From a virus: a stretch of 24,172 bases of DNA. The stretch is taken from IMG/VR virus record IMGVR_UViG_3300021247_000436, positions 1 to 24,172 of that record, one strand, 5' to 3'. Within the stretch, counting starts at the first letter, position 1. Each line of letters begins with the position of its first letter. Below the pieces are notes generated by a model that saw only the letters and a program-made list of their open reading frames with translations, was not told the DNA's origin and ran no database searches. Made by a program: the position numbers and the translations under genes. Of the stretch, positions 17,205 through 23,333 are shown piece by piece.

Positions 17205-17238
17205 AATAGGCTAAGAGGTTTTATTCTCCTAGCCTATT
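17205..17238. terminator. Bidirectional intrinsic terminator
   Basis: AATAGGCTA-A-GAG (17205-17217) pairs with CTC-C-TAGCCTATT (17226-17238) around an eight-base loop, with one mismatch. CTTTTTT follows on the plus strand and AAAAAA precedes it, giving a U-run in either direction. It separates the oxygenase gene from the convergent minus-strand run. Confidence 0.85.
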
Positions 17239-17248
17239 CTTTTTTACT

Positions 17249-17518
17249 TTACTTCTTCTTTGGCGCAGCCTTCTTACGTGCTGGTGCCTTCTTAACAGTT
17301 GCCTTCTTTACTGCAGTATCAACTACTGATGCATCAGGCAAACGACCAAACGCTGTGTCATTTGGATTAATTGCTCTCAATGCTACTGGTGCAAGTGCAG
17401 CCAATAGTGAGTAAGCAAGCGTCTTAGGATCTGTAACCCCAGACATGTATAGTGCAAGTCCTGCACCAAGGACTGATCGTCCATATGATGCTAGTAGTGC
17501 CTTTAGTTGTTCATTCAT
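17249..17518 (-). CDS. Small membrane protein with Lys/Ala/Pro tail (89 aa), holin-like
   Basis: Start ATG 17518 with an AGGAGGA ribosome-binding site. Two hydrophobic segments, YGRSVLGAGLALYM and LAYSLLAALAPVALRAI, are joined by SGVTDPKT; the tail after residue 65 is lysine/alanine/proline-rich (KKATVKKAPARKKAAPKKK). Two short helices and a basic tail are what small holins look like, and proteins with this LALYMSG.TDPKT signature are common in actinophages, but no endolysin gene is in the window to support a lysis module. It is the last gene of the minus-strand run and ends at the bidirectional terminator. Confidence 0.6.
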   Translation of the reverse strand: MNEQLKALLASYGRSVLGAGLALYMSGVTDPKTLAYSLLAALAPVALRAINPNDTAFGRLPDASVVDTAVKKATVKKAPARKKAAPKKK

Positions 17519-17528
17519 ATTATTCCTC

Positions 17529-17687
17529 CTAGGATATGATTCGTGTTAGTACTGTTGCGCCAAGCCAAATACCAATAATTCCTGCAAGTCCTGCAAAAAC
17601 TGGTGGTGCTGGGACTGGCAATTTGAATGCAGCAAACACAATGCCACACCCAAAACCTGTTAGTGTTGATAAGATTATATCTTTCAT
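17529..17687 (-). CDS. XapX-like small membrane protein (52 aa)
   Basis: ATG 17687 overlaps the upstream TGA (ATGA) and the frame stops at TAG 17531-17529. The product starts MKDIILSTLTGFGCGIVFAA and continues FKLPVPAPPVFAGLAGIIG, then IWLGATVLTRIIS: two membrane helices linked by a conserved P-x-P-A-P-P turn and followed by an LG.WLG-like end. This is the pattern of the XapX domain (about 50 residues) found in many bacteria, whose function is unknown. In a phage it may contribute to membrane remodelling or lysis with the neighbouring holin-like protein. Confidence 0.6.
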   Translation of the reverse strand: MKDIILSTLTGFGCGIVFAAFKLPVPAPPVFAGLAGIIGIWLGATVLTRIIS

Positions 17688-18100
17688 CGTTCATCCTCTT
17701 CTGGTAGTAATTTCTTTAACTCTTCGTATGCCTCTGCTATTTTTTTAATAGAGTAGTAGTTTGGTTGCATAGATGTAATATCTCCATACTCTTTAAAATA
17801 TTCAATTTCTGGCTCTATATCATTAACAAACTTCTTGAGTCCACTTTGAACATTCTCTATGTATTCAAATGCCCAATCTCTTGACTGTGTCACAAAATTA
17901 AGAAAGCCTTCTGTTTTCTCTATATCCTTGTCATCTTTTGAGTTTAAAGATGTCTTTAGTATTTCATTTCTTTGAATAAGATCAATAATCTGCAATTTTA
18001 ATTTTATATTTTGATTACGCATCTTTATTAAATTAAAGATTGATCCAACAAAAGCAAACATAAATACACAAAATGCAATCAAACTAAAAACATCAGACAT
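17684..18100 (-). CDS. Membrane-anchored coiled-coil protein (138 aa)
   Basis: I use ATG 18100 (overlap of eight bases with the upstream gene, GGAGGA ribosome-binding site), not the in-frame codon at 18121. Residues 4-27 (FSLIAFCVFMFAFVGSIFNL) form one membrane helix; the following KMRNQNIKLKLQIIDLIQRN is a likely coiled coil, and the rest is charged helix. The layout (N-terminal anchor, long cytoplasmic coil) is like spanin- or membrane-scaffold-type phage proteins, but no specific motif decides. It is coupled to the XapX-like gene, with which it shares an ATGA overlap. Confidence 0.6.
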   Translation of the reverse strand: MSDVFSLIAFCVFMFAFVGSIFNLIKMRNQNIKLKLQIIDLIQRNEILKTSLNSKDDKDIEKTEGFLNFVTQSRDWAFEYIENVQSGLKKFVNDIEPEIEYFKEYGDITSMQPNYYSIKKIAEAYEELKKLLPEEDER

Positions 18101-18329
18101 CTGATCCTCCTTCACGAACAAGCATAACTATTGCTCCATTGTCTTCAAGTGCTTTTTTAACTCTTATCATATACTCAACCGCTTCAAACTTTTCTTCTCC
18201 AGATAAAGACATAAAATCTTTTTCTTTAGCAAGAACTGTTAAAAAATGTTCTTCATCAACTATATAAACATTAAAGTTTTTAGGTGGAGTTAGTGACCTA
18301 AAAGCACGTCTCATTGAATCTGTATACAT
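18093..18329 (-). CDS. Hypothetical protein (78 aa)
   Basis: ATG 18329 has an AGGATG-type ribosome-binding site. The product starts MYTDSMRRAFRSLTPPKNFN and contains VYIVDEEHFLTVLAKE and FEAVEYMIRVKKALEDNGAIV, an alternating strand and helix plan with no catalytic motif. The stop overlaps the next start by eight bases. I do not recognise it. It follows the WhiB gene on the same strand. Confidence 0.65.
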   Translation of the reverse strand: MYTDSMRRAFRSLTPPKNFNVYIVDEEHFLTVLAKEKDFMSLSGEEKFEAVEYMIRVKKALEDNGAIVMLVREGGSDV

Positions 18330-18338
18330 TTATTCATC

Positions 18339-18620
18339 CTAATCTAGCGTTAAGTATTTCCATGTTTGTGACCATATAGTTTTATCTTTATGCTTATTAA
18401 ATTCTCTAGAGATCTCGCCACCTTCTAAGTATACTCCACCCCAAACGCCCCACTCTTTTCCAGTAATACCAACAGCAAAGCATGACCTACTTATAGGACA
18501 TTCAGAGCATAGTTTATCTATTGCTGGTCTTAATAGTTCGTCGTCTTCGTACTTATCAAAAAATAAGTTAGTGTCATAGTCTAAGCAAGACGCTTCATCT
18601 TTCCATTCATGCTTTCCCAT
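18339..18620 (-). CDS. WhiB-family Fe-S transcription regulator (93 aa)
   Basis: Four cysteines in the WhiB order, Cys12, then CSECPISRSC (Cys38, 41, 47), ligate a [4Fe-4S] cluster; GVWGG (58-62) is the family's signature turn, followed by a charged C-terminal segment. WhiB proteins are essentially restricted to actinobacteria and their phages, where they bind the housekeeping sigma factor and alter promoter choice. This is the clearest host indicator in the window. A phage copy may act on host or late phage promoters, or interfere with the host's own WhiB proteins. The ribosome-binding site is weak. Confidence 0.9.
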   Translation of the reverse strand: MGKHEWKDEASCLDYDTNLFFDKYEDDELLRPAIDKLCSECPISRSCFAVGITGKEWGVWGGVYLEGGEISREFNKHKDKTIWSQTWKYLTLD

Positions 18621-18622
18621 AA

Positions 18623-18832
18623 CTACTCAACAAACTTTGAGGGAATATTCCATCCAGATCTTTCAGGAGAATAGCGAGATTCAATGTACCACTTTGAGTC
18701 AATAGCAACCCCTGCCTTTGATGTGCGACCCTTTTCTGATGGGTAGCGACTGACTACAGTCCAGCCATCCCAACTCAAAGACTTGTTTGACGCAACAATT
18801 TTTTCCATGTGTTCTAGTTCTTTAATAATCAT
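18623..18832 (-). CDS. Hypothetical protein (69 aa)
   Basis: ATG 18832 is preceded by a GGAAC site. The product has MIIKELEHMEKIVASNKSLS as N-terminal helix, then WDGWTVVSRYPSEKGRTS, AIDSKWYIESRY and GWNIPSKF, a beta-rich, Trp/Tyr-rich domain. This arrangement (helix, then WDGWTVV... and GWNIP) looks like a small conserved actinophage protein without known function. It abuts the WhiB gene with two bases between stop and start. Confidence 0.65.
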   Translation of the reverse strand: MIIKELEHMEKIVASNKSLSWDGWTVVSRYPSEKGRTSKAGVAIDSKWYIESRYSPERSGWNIPSKFVE

Positions 18833-18843
18833 TTTGTTCCATT

Positions 18844-19206
18844 CTAGTATCTAAAAATACCGATTTCGGTATTATTGTTTTCTGCTACGGCTACCAACGA
18901 AGAAACGGTTTCTTTTGGTTGGCTAAAGAATGCAAAATAGTTTACATCCTTTATGTTATCTTGAATCCAACTTGGTGGAATCTTAAAGGATTTAATTTTC
19001 TTGCCACGAGATTTCATTCCACGTTCTGAAAGATTTACAAACTCAGAGACCATGGAGTTTATTCTTGCTGGTCCAGCAGTATAAATGTAGAAGTGCTCAT
19101 CTTCATTTGACATACCAGACATTGCTACAGCCATTCCACGCAAAAATACGTTATAGTCTGTAAATTGGTTAGTTCCCTGAACTCCCACTATCATCTTTTT
19201 TCCCAT
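18844..19206 (-). CDS. Hypothetical protein, possibly Rossmann-like (up to 120 aa)
   Basis: The product begins MGKKMIVGVQGTNQFTDYNV and continues FLRGMAVAMS, HFYIYTAGPARINSM, and FKIPPSW. IVGVQGTNQFTDY followed by a helix and IYTAGPA recalls SLOG/YspA-like nucleotide-binding folds, but the match is only by eye. It overlaps the upstream gene by 38 bases; ATG 19194 is a good alternative start that would shorten the overlap. No catalytic motif is certain. Confidence 0.55.
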   Translation of the reverse strand: MGKKMIVGVQGTNQFTDYNVFLRGMAVAMSGMSNEDEHFYIYTAGPARINSMVSEFVNLSERGMKSRGKKIKSFKIPPSWIQDNIKDVNYFAFFSQPKETVSSLVAVAENNNTEIGIFRY

Positions 19207-19594
19207 CTCTAAGTTGATCTATTATGAACAACATCTTATCTAATTGTACCTTATCCATACCCATCGTGTCAACTACTGTTGTCGTATCTTTATCAACGCC
19301 CTCATTAGTCATTCGTGCTGTATAAAAAATATTATCTTTAATCCAGTAAGCCTCATCTTCAACAATGATCACTCTAAGATTTGTTTTATCAAAGTGCTTT
19401 CTTGTTTGAGTAATTTTTTTATTCTTCTTCAATGTATCTTTATTTAAAAAAGGATTAACTATGTGATGAATGCTGCTTTGACTATACCTATAAATGTTTA
19501 TTTTTTTTGTGCTTTTTTCTTCATGATAAAAGAATTTAGCAAAAATAAAAATTGCCAGCATCGTTATTAGTGATCCTAAAAAATACTTGGTCAT
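19169..19594 (-). CDS. Membrane-anchored hypothetical protein (141 aa), leaderless
   Basis: ATG 19594 lies six bases after a minus-strand TATAAT. The N-terminus MTKYFLGSLITMLAIFIFAK is a single membrane helix; residues 25-141 form a polar domain with KTNLRVIIVEDEAYWIKDNI, FYTARMTNEG and a helix MDKVQLDKMLFIIDQLRD. The tail is Gly/Ser/Asp-rich. Topology suggests a membrane-tethered domain; its side cannot be told with confidence. No family is recognised. It has its own promoter between the two minus-strand gene runs. Confidence 0.6.
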   Translation of the reverse strand: MTKYFLGSLITMLAIFIFAKFFYHEEKSTKKINIYRYSQSSIHHIVNPFLNKDTLKKNKKITQTRKHFDKTNLRVIIVEDEAYWIKDNIFYTARMTNEGVDKDTTTVVDTMGMDKVQLDKMLFIIDQLRDGKKDDSGSSGN

Positions 19595-19600
19595 GACTTA

Positions 19601-19606
19601 ATTATA
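19601..19606 (-). promoter_or_regulatory. Leaderless promoter (extended TGA-TATAAT)
   Basis: Minus-strand TGA-TATAAT ends six bases before ATG 19594. Confidence 0.7.
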
Positions 19607-19936
19607 TCAGGAATCTAGCAACATTATTCGAATGACTTCTTTAAGAGTAGCCTTCTTTGCATCATCTAATTTATCAACTTCGGTTGCACTAAATGCTTTT
19701 GGTGTTAATGTTACTTTTGGATTTTCTTCCATTGGATCTAGATTAATAAACCCATCACCCCACAAAGACATAATTTCTTCATGAAACATCGCCTGCTGAG
19801 TTTCATAAAGTTCTGGAGAAATTTCTTTTAGTTTATCAGTAAACTTATACAATGGCTCTCCAGTCTTCATGTCAATAGCAGCAACTTCCAAGGCACCATT
19901 TAAAATTAAAGCATCAATAAAATCATCTTCACTCAA
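19607..19936 (-). CDS. Paralog B of a tandem pair (109 aa), TTG start
   Basis: I start the gene at TTG 19936: GGAGG lies seven bases before it and the overlap with paralog A is only eight bases. An in-frame ATG at 19975 lies inside paralog A. Residues 7-40 (ALILNGALEVAAIDMKTGE, LYKFTDKLKEISPELYE) match paralog A. After that, the protein is longer, with WGDGFINLDPMEENPKVTLTPK and an acidic/basic helix. Function unknown. Both belong to what looks like an actinophage protein family. Confidence 0.65.
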   Translation of the reverse strand: MSEDDFIDALILNGALEVAAIDMKTGEPLYKFTDKLKEISPELYETQQAMFHEEIMSLWGDGFINLDPMEENPKVTLTPKAFSATEVDKLDDAKKATLKEVIRIMLLDS

Positions 19937-20156
19937 CGTTAATCCTCCATTGCATAATCTTTGGACCAGCGTCAATCATCTGATACATGTTATATTTAAA
20001 TGTTTGTTCAAGATCCTCATACATTTCTGGAGAAACAGTTTTTAATTTATCTGTAATTGTATACAGTGTTTCTCCAGAATCAATATCAAATCCAGATACT
20101 TCTAGTGCACCTTGCAAAACAAGATGCTCCATCAGTGCTTGATTTTTTATACTCAT
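19929..20156 (-). CDS. Paralog A of a tandem pair (75 aa)
   Basis: ATG 20156 overlaps the thioredoxin stop (ATGA). The sequence LVLQGALEVSGFDIDSGE followed by LYTITDKLKTVSPEMYEDLE aligns with paralog B along about 50 residues, including GALEV, TDKLK and SPE(L/M)YE. It lacks B's C-terminal 45 residues, so one copy lost or gained a segment after duplication. No catalytic residues are apparent. Coupling to thioredoxin and paralog B places it in the minus-strand operon. Confidence 0.65.
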   Translation of the reverse strand: MSIKNQALMEHLVLQGALEVSGFDIDSGETLYTITDKLKTVSPEMYEDLEQTFKYNMYQMIDAGPKIMQWRINVE

Positions 20157-20407
20157 TGCTCTCCAATAAAATCTAAAAAGTCTTGCTTTGTTTTTGCACC
20201 ATTCATTCTTTTAACTTCTAATCCATCTTTAAGCAAAATATATGTTGGTATAGACTTAATGCCAAACTTTTGTAATAGTTCTATTTCAGAGTCAGCATCA
20301 ACAAAAATAAAATCAATCACTCCATCACGTTTTAGTTCTTCTGCAACAGGTCTGGTTCTTTGACATGGATTACACCACTCTGCAGTAAAGTAAAGTACGT
20401 GGCTCAC
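20153..20407 (-). CDS. Thioredoxin-like protein (84 aa), GTG start
   Basis: TAEWCNPCQRTRP holds the active site Cys12-Asn-Pro-Cys15, and SIPTY (Pro54) the cis-proline. The usual thioredoxin strand LYFTAEWC and helix follow, but the length (84) is shorter than the roughly 105 of cellular thioredoxin, lacking the first strand and helix. It reduces disulfides, perhaps for ribonucleotide reductase or for the redox state of the Fe-S proteins here. GTG 20407 overlaps the nuclease stop by four bases (GTGA). Confidence 0.85.
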   Translation of the reverse strand: MSHVLYFTAEWCNPCQRTRPVAEELKRDGVIDFIFVDADSEIELLQKFGIKSIPTYILLKDGLEVKRMNGAKTKQDFLDFIGEQ

Positions 20408-20811
20408 TTGCCAGACTTCTTTCTAGCCTTTGCAAGAGCGTCAAAGTCTTTAACCTTGGTATCTCCTAGGTATCCCCAAGCATAACCATCATTGATCATC
20501 ATGTCATTGAGTGAGACGGTGTTTCCATCTACATATACCCAGCCTAAAATGCGACCATACTTTTCAGATGAGTCCATCTTCTCAGTCTTAATAATAACAG
20601 ACTTAGCATCCTTTAAGGCCTTCTTCAAATAGTCCTTAGCCTCTAGCCCAAGCGCCTTCTCAGCAAGGTCTTTAGTGCGAGACTCAGGTGTATCAATACC
20701 AGCCAATCTCACACGGGACGCAAATAGGATATCAAATCCCAAATCAATAAGAACGTCGATGGTATCTCCATCTACAACATTCTCTACTTTTCTTACATAG
20801 TATTCATACAT
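20404..20811 (-). CDS. Staphylococcal-nuclease-like (SNase) nuclease (135 aa)
   Basis: Start ATG 20811 overlaps the previous stop (TAATG) and has a GGGGGAG ribosome-binding site six bases before; an in-frame ATG 15 bases upstream is less likely. VVDGDTIDV (about 12-20), VRLAGIDTPES (Arg35, Asp40, Glu43) and EKYGRILGW (Arg87) are the catalytic and Ca2+-binding residues of the thermonuclease family, with NDGYAWGY the conserved end. No signal peptide, so it acts in the cytoplasm, possibly on host DNA or RNA. Confidence 0.85.
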   Translation of the reverse strand: MYEYYVRKVENVVDGDTIDVLIDLGFDILFASRVRLAGIDTPESRTKDLAEKALGLEAKDYLKKALKDAKSVIIKTEKMDSSEKYGRILGWVYVDGNTVSLNDMMINDGYAWGYLGDTKVKDFDALAKARKKSGK

Positions 20812-21014
20812 TACTTTCTCCCCCATTTAATATAGTTCCATCCACGCTCATGTGCGTAGTAAATAAATATTTTAACTACTGTTTCCCAAAATGCAATAGC
20901 CCCAGATAAAGTAGCATTACCTGTAAGGATGTAAGCAACAATAAATGAAGAAAGTGTTCCCCATATGCGATAACTCATTGCCTTAGCAAATGATCTAGCC
21001 CTTGTTACTGTCAT
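20811..21014 (-). CDS. DUF2061-type membrane protein (67 aa)
   Basis: RSFAKAMSYRIWGTLSSFIV, ILTGNATLSGAIAFWETVVK and YYAHERGWNYIKWGR match the DUF2061 pattern (R-x-x-K-x-x-x-x-R-x-x-GT, then E...K...YY.HER.W). Two membrane helices are predicted around residues 17-32 and 37-53, with charged signature residues near the membrane surface. Function is unknown; this family is found in bacteria and in phages, in the latter near nucleotide or nuclease genes. The stop overlaps the nuclease start by one base. Confidence 0.8.
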   Translation of the reverse strand: MTVTRARSFAKAMSYRIWGTLSSFIVAYILTGNATLSGAIAFWETVVKIFIYYAHERGWNYIKWGRK

Positions 21015-21117
21015 CTTTATCCTTAATATATAGTTGTGCTTCTTTATCAGCCCAATCGTTATTTAAAAAGAAATCAAATACCCATTTCTTTACGCTTTTG
21101 AGTAGCCGAAATAGCAT
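20995..21117 (-). CDS. Small amphipathic protein (40 aa)
   Basis: ATG 21117 (AGGAG ribosome-binding site nine bases before) lies inside the 3' end of the kinase/nucleotidyltransferase gene, and TAG is at 20997-20995, 20 bases inside the DUF2061 gene. The product starts MLFRLLKSVKKWVFDFFLNN and continues DWADKEAQLYIKDKDD: a basic amphipathic helix followed by an acidic tail. It fills the only gap in this operon. The overlaps and ribosome-binding site support it; the peptide has no recognised family. Confidence 0.5.
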   Translation of the reverse strand: MLFRLLKSVKKWVFDFFLNNDWADKEAQLYIKDKDDSNKG

Positions 21118-21826
21118 GAATGTCAACTCCTAAATCTACTTGTTCAATCTTATATCCTACATCACGACCATAAACAATATTAGTAATGTTAGGTACTTTG
21201 ATTACCATAGCCTTATCCATTACTGGGTCTTTGCTAATGAAGTCTTTGACTTGACTAAAGGATAGCGGGTCTTTTTCACTTGTGCCTTGAGTGTCCCGTA
21301 CTCCAAGCATTACTTGCCCTGTACGGTTCATAGCCTCTGCGTACAAGGCGTGGTGTCCCTCGTGCCAGGGTTGATAACGACCTAGCATAAGAGTTGTTGG
21401 CTTACGCCAGTCATATAATCCAAAAGTGCTGATTACAAGTTGCACTTCTTCTTCAATGGTTAGACCATCTTCAATGCGTAGGTCAGCCTTAGGTTGCTCC
21501 CAGATAGCATCTGTATTAGGAAAGCGACTCTCTTTAATACGGTCAACCCATATAAGAATGTCTGGCTTTCCAAAGGCTTCACGAGTCTGTTCAGTAGGGC
21601 AGATAAAGTCAGAGATAGTAATGAACCCCTGCTTACTTGTAAGGCGTGCTAGCGCACCCATACGGCGAGCCTGTTCAACTCTGTCCTCTGCGCTAAACCC
21701 TAAGTCTTTATTAAGGTCAGCACGTACATCATCTGCATTGAAATGAACTGCGTTAATACGAGCAGCAAGTTCTGTTGCTAGTGCAGTTTTACCTGCACCT
21801 GGTAGTCCTATAATTTGTATAATCAC
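21074..21826 (-). CDS. APS-kinase-like / HxGH nucleotidyltransferase fusion (250 aa), GTG start
   Basis: N-terminal half: Walker A GLPGAGKT (7-14) with FNADDVRADLNKDLGFSAED and EQARRMGALA match the adenylylsulfate-kinase family. C-terminal half (about 143-250): GRYQPWHEGHHALY with HEGH at 155-158 and ISATQKRKEMG near the end are the two signature motifs of NMN-adenylyltransferase-like enzymes (GRxQPxHxGH and ISxTxxR). Possible reactions are PAPS formation by the first domain and nucleotidyl transfer (for example to NMN) by the second. Two sulfotransferases in the window make PAPS supply attractive, though unproven. GTG 21826 has GGGGG four bases before it. Base composition looks higher in GC than neighbours. 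Confidence 0.75.
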   Translation of the reverse strand: MIIQIIGLPGAGKTALATELAARINAVHFNADDVRADLNKDLGFSAEDRVEQARRMGALARLTSKQGFITISDFICPTEQTREAFGKPDILIWVDRIKESRFPNTDAIWEQPKADLRIEDGLTIEEEVQLVISTFGLYDWRKPTTLMLGRYQPWHEGHHALYAEAMNRTGQVMLGVRDTQGTSEKDPLSFSQVKDFISKDPVMDKAMVIKVPNITNIVYGRDVGYKIEQVDLGVDIHAISATQKRKEMGI

Positions 21827-21837
21827 TTTGCCCCCAA

Positions 21838-22518
21838 TTATTTACTATAGTATTTTTTCTTCCAAAAAAACTTTCTATAGGGAGATTTTCCAATCTCTTT
21901 AATAATAGTATCATTTTCTTTTTGAGTGTGTGGGTCAAAGGCTATTATATCTGTATCCCAATTATCCCTTTTAATAGGTATAATCTGATACATAGGAGTT
22001 CCCTTAGGTATTACTCCCTCAAATTCAGACTTGATATAAAAAGGTATATTGGCAACTGGAAAATGAAAGAACTCATCAACATCCACTATGGCTGATACTG
22101 TTGTAAATGGCAAGTCTATACGGTTTAATGGGTGGGTAATTAGAGCGCTATAACCAACTGGCAGTTTAGGTATCCAGTACCTTTGCCATATGAACTCAGT
22201 ATCTTCGTACTCACCAGTATATGAAACAACACTTTTAGTTTCTCGTTTTTCAACTAAGGAAAGATTATGTTTAACTACTAATTCTATAGAGTCATCTATG
22301 CGTTTTACTTCTATATCTGCCCAAGTTACTTGAGTATACCCGCTGCTCATAGCATCAAAAAAAGGCAAACAAGATTTTAGATTAGGAACCTGTTTATTGG
22401 GTATAATTGATTTATACCATTCTGGAAGCAAAGATTTTGCTGGTAAAGGCGCAGAAGTATATTGACTTAAATCTTTTATTCCCTCAATAAAAAATAAAGT
22501 ATTTTCTAATGGCTCCAA
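21838..22518 (-). CDS. DUF6065-like phage protein (226 aa)
   Basis: LPEWYKSIIPNKQVPNLKSC, LPFFDAMSSGYTQVTWADIE, LPVGYSALITHPLNR and VDVDEFFHFPVANIPFYIKS are in the order expected of DUF6065-like proteins that I know from phage genomes, which are of unknown function. The beta-rich pattern with conserved prolines and aromatic residues suggests a cupin-like or structural fold. The start overlaps the sulfotransferase 2 gene by 13 bases, so the two should be cotranslated; function may be related to its substrate. I am moderately sure of the family, not of any activity. Confidence 0.55.
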   Translation of the reverse strand: MEPLENTLFFIEGIKDLSQYTSAPLPAKSLLPEWYKSIIPNKQVPNLKSCLPFFDAMSSGYTQVTWADIEVKRIDDSIELVVKHNLSLVEKRETKSVVSYTGEYEDTEFIWQRYWIPKLPVGYSALITHPLNRIDLPFTTVSAIVDVDEFFHFPVANIPFYIKSEFEGVIPKGTPMYQIIPIKRDNWDTDIIAFDPHTQKENDTIIKEIGKSPYRKFFWKKKYYSK

Positions 22519-23315
22519 AATGTAGCATCCCTATACTTATTAATTATATAAGGAGATAAAACATCTTCTGGTTTTTCTGATATTTTATTTAGAGACTTTC
22601 TTACATAATGCAAAGTTTTTGATTCACCAACGGCTTTATAATTATCAACTTCTTTTTTAACTATATTTTGAAAATCGTGTTCAAAATAATCAACCCCAAG
22701 AAACTTATATATACCTTTCATAATTTCTTTTGGATTATTCATTAAATTGTTATAGTCTACAAAGTGAAAGTTGTCTTTATGTTTTTCTTGCATAGCAAAA
22801 GATAAACCCATTACTGCTTTTGATACCTGATAGTCTTGACTCATAATAAATTCACACCTGGCATCATCTATTGGTAAATAAAATCTAGGATAAAAGTCTT
22901 TTTCTTCCATTAAATTATCAATAAATGGATTTGTTCTAGCCTCTTTAATATAAGATACTAAAATCTCTAAGATATTTCTTGTTGTAAAAATTATCTTTGG
23001 GTTGGGATTAATAGCATCTTTAAGTAAAGATAAGTTTGCTGGTGTTGCCCAGTATTTTTCTCTATCAAAAATAATAGATTGTTCTACATCTTCATACAGG
23101 CTATGCTGCATTCCCTTTAGAACATTCTTCAATGCTTCGTGATTTGGATTTCGTAAAGCATTAACATTCTGCGCATACTCCCTAACTATAGCCCAAGCCA
23201 AATCAGTCGTTGGACTTAGTGGGCTACTATAAAAAGCAGGATTTTGATTCAAAATAGAAGATAAAACTGTATTGCCACTTCTGGGCAAACCAGCAAGATA
23301 ATGAATTGTTTTCAT
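22506..23315 (-). CDS. Sulfotransferase-like protein 2 (269 aa), leaderless
   Basis: YLAGLPRSGNTVLSSIL (about residues 6-22) is the PAPS 5'-phosphosulfate loop and KIIFTTRNILEILVSY (about 105-120) the 3'-phosphate segment. The rest is largely helical with RFYLPIDDAR and NNLMNNPKEIMKGIYKFLG, a segment like the C-terminal substrate/dimer region of phage sulfotransferases. Only weakly similar to sulfotransferase 1. It precedes the DUF6065-like gene. ATG 23315 follows TATCAT by seven bases, consistent with leaderless initiation. Confidence 0.8.
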   Translation of the reverse strand: MKTIHYLAGLPRSGNTVLSSILNQNPAFYSSPLSPTTDLAWAIVREYAQNVNALRNPNHEALKNVLKGMQHSLYEDVEQSIIFDREKYWATPANLSLLKDAINPNPKIIFTTRNILEILVSYIKEARTNPFIDNLMEEKDFYPRFYLPIDDARCEFIMSQDYQVSKAVMGLSFAMQEKHKDNFHFVDYNNLMNNPKEIMKGIYKFLGVDYFEHDFQNIVKKEVDNYKAVGESKTLHYVRKSLNKISEKPEDVLSPYIINKYRDATFWSH

Positions 23316-23322
23316 ACAAAGT

Positions 23323-23328
23323 ATGATA
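23323..23328 (-). promoter_or_regulatory. Possible leaderless promoter (TATCAT)
   Basis: Minus-strand TGC-TATCAT ends seven bases before ATG 23315. It fits the TAnnnT form but is the weakest of the set. Confidence 0.45.
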
Positions 23329-23333
23329 GCAGA

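Noticed and set aside
17249-17518. Firm call of a holin
   Set aside because: Topology fits, but there is no endolysin in the window and two-helix proteins with a basic tail occur in other roles.
21426-21746. Plus-strand 106-residue open frame
   Set aside because: Antisense shadow of the kinase/nucleotidyltransferase gene; Ser/Arg-rich with no motif.
21074-21826. ATP sulfurylase domain in the APS-kinase-like fusion
   Set aside because: The HEGH box sits in GRYQPWHEGH with a later ISATQKR, the NMN-adenylyltransferase pattern, not the RNPVHNGH context of ATP sulfurylase.
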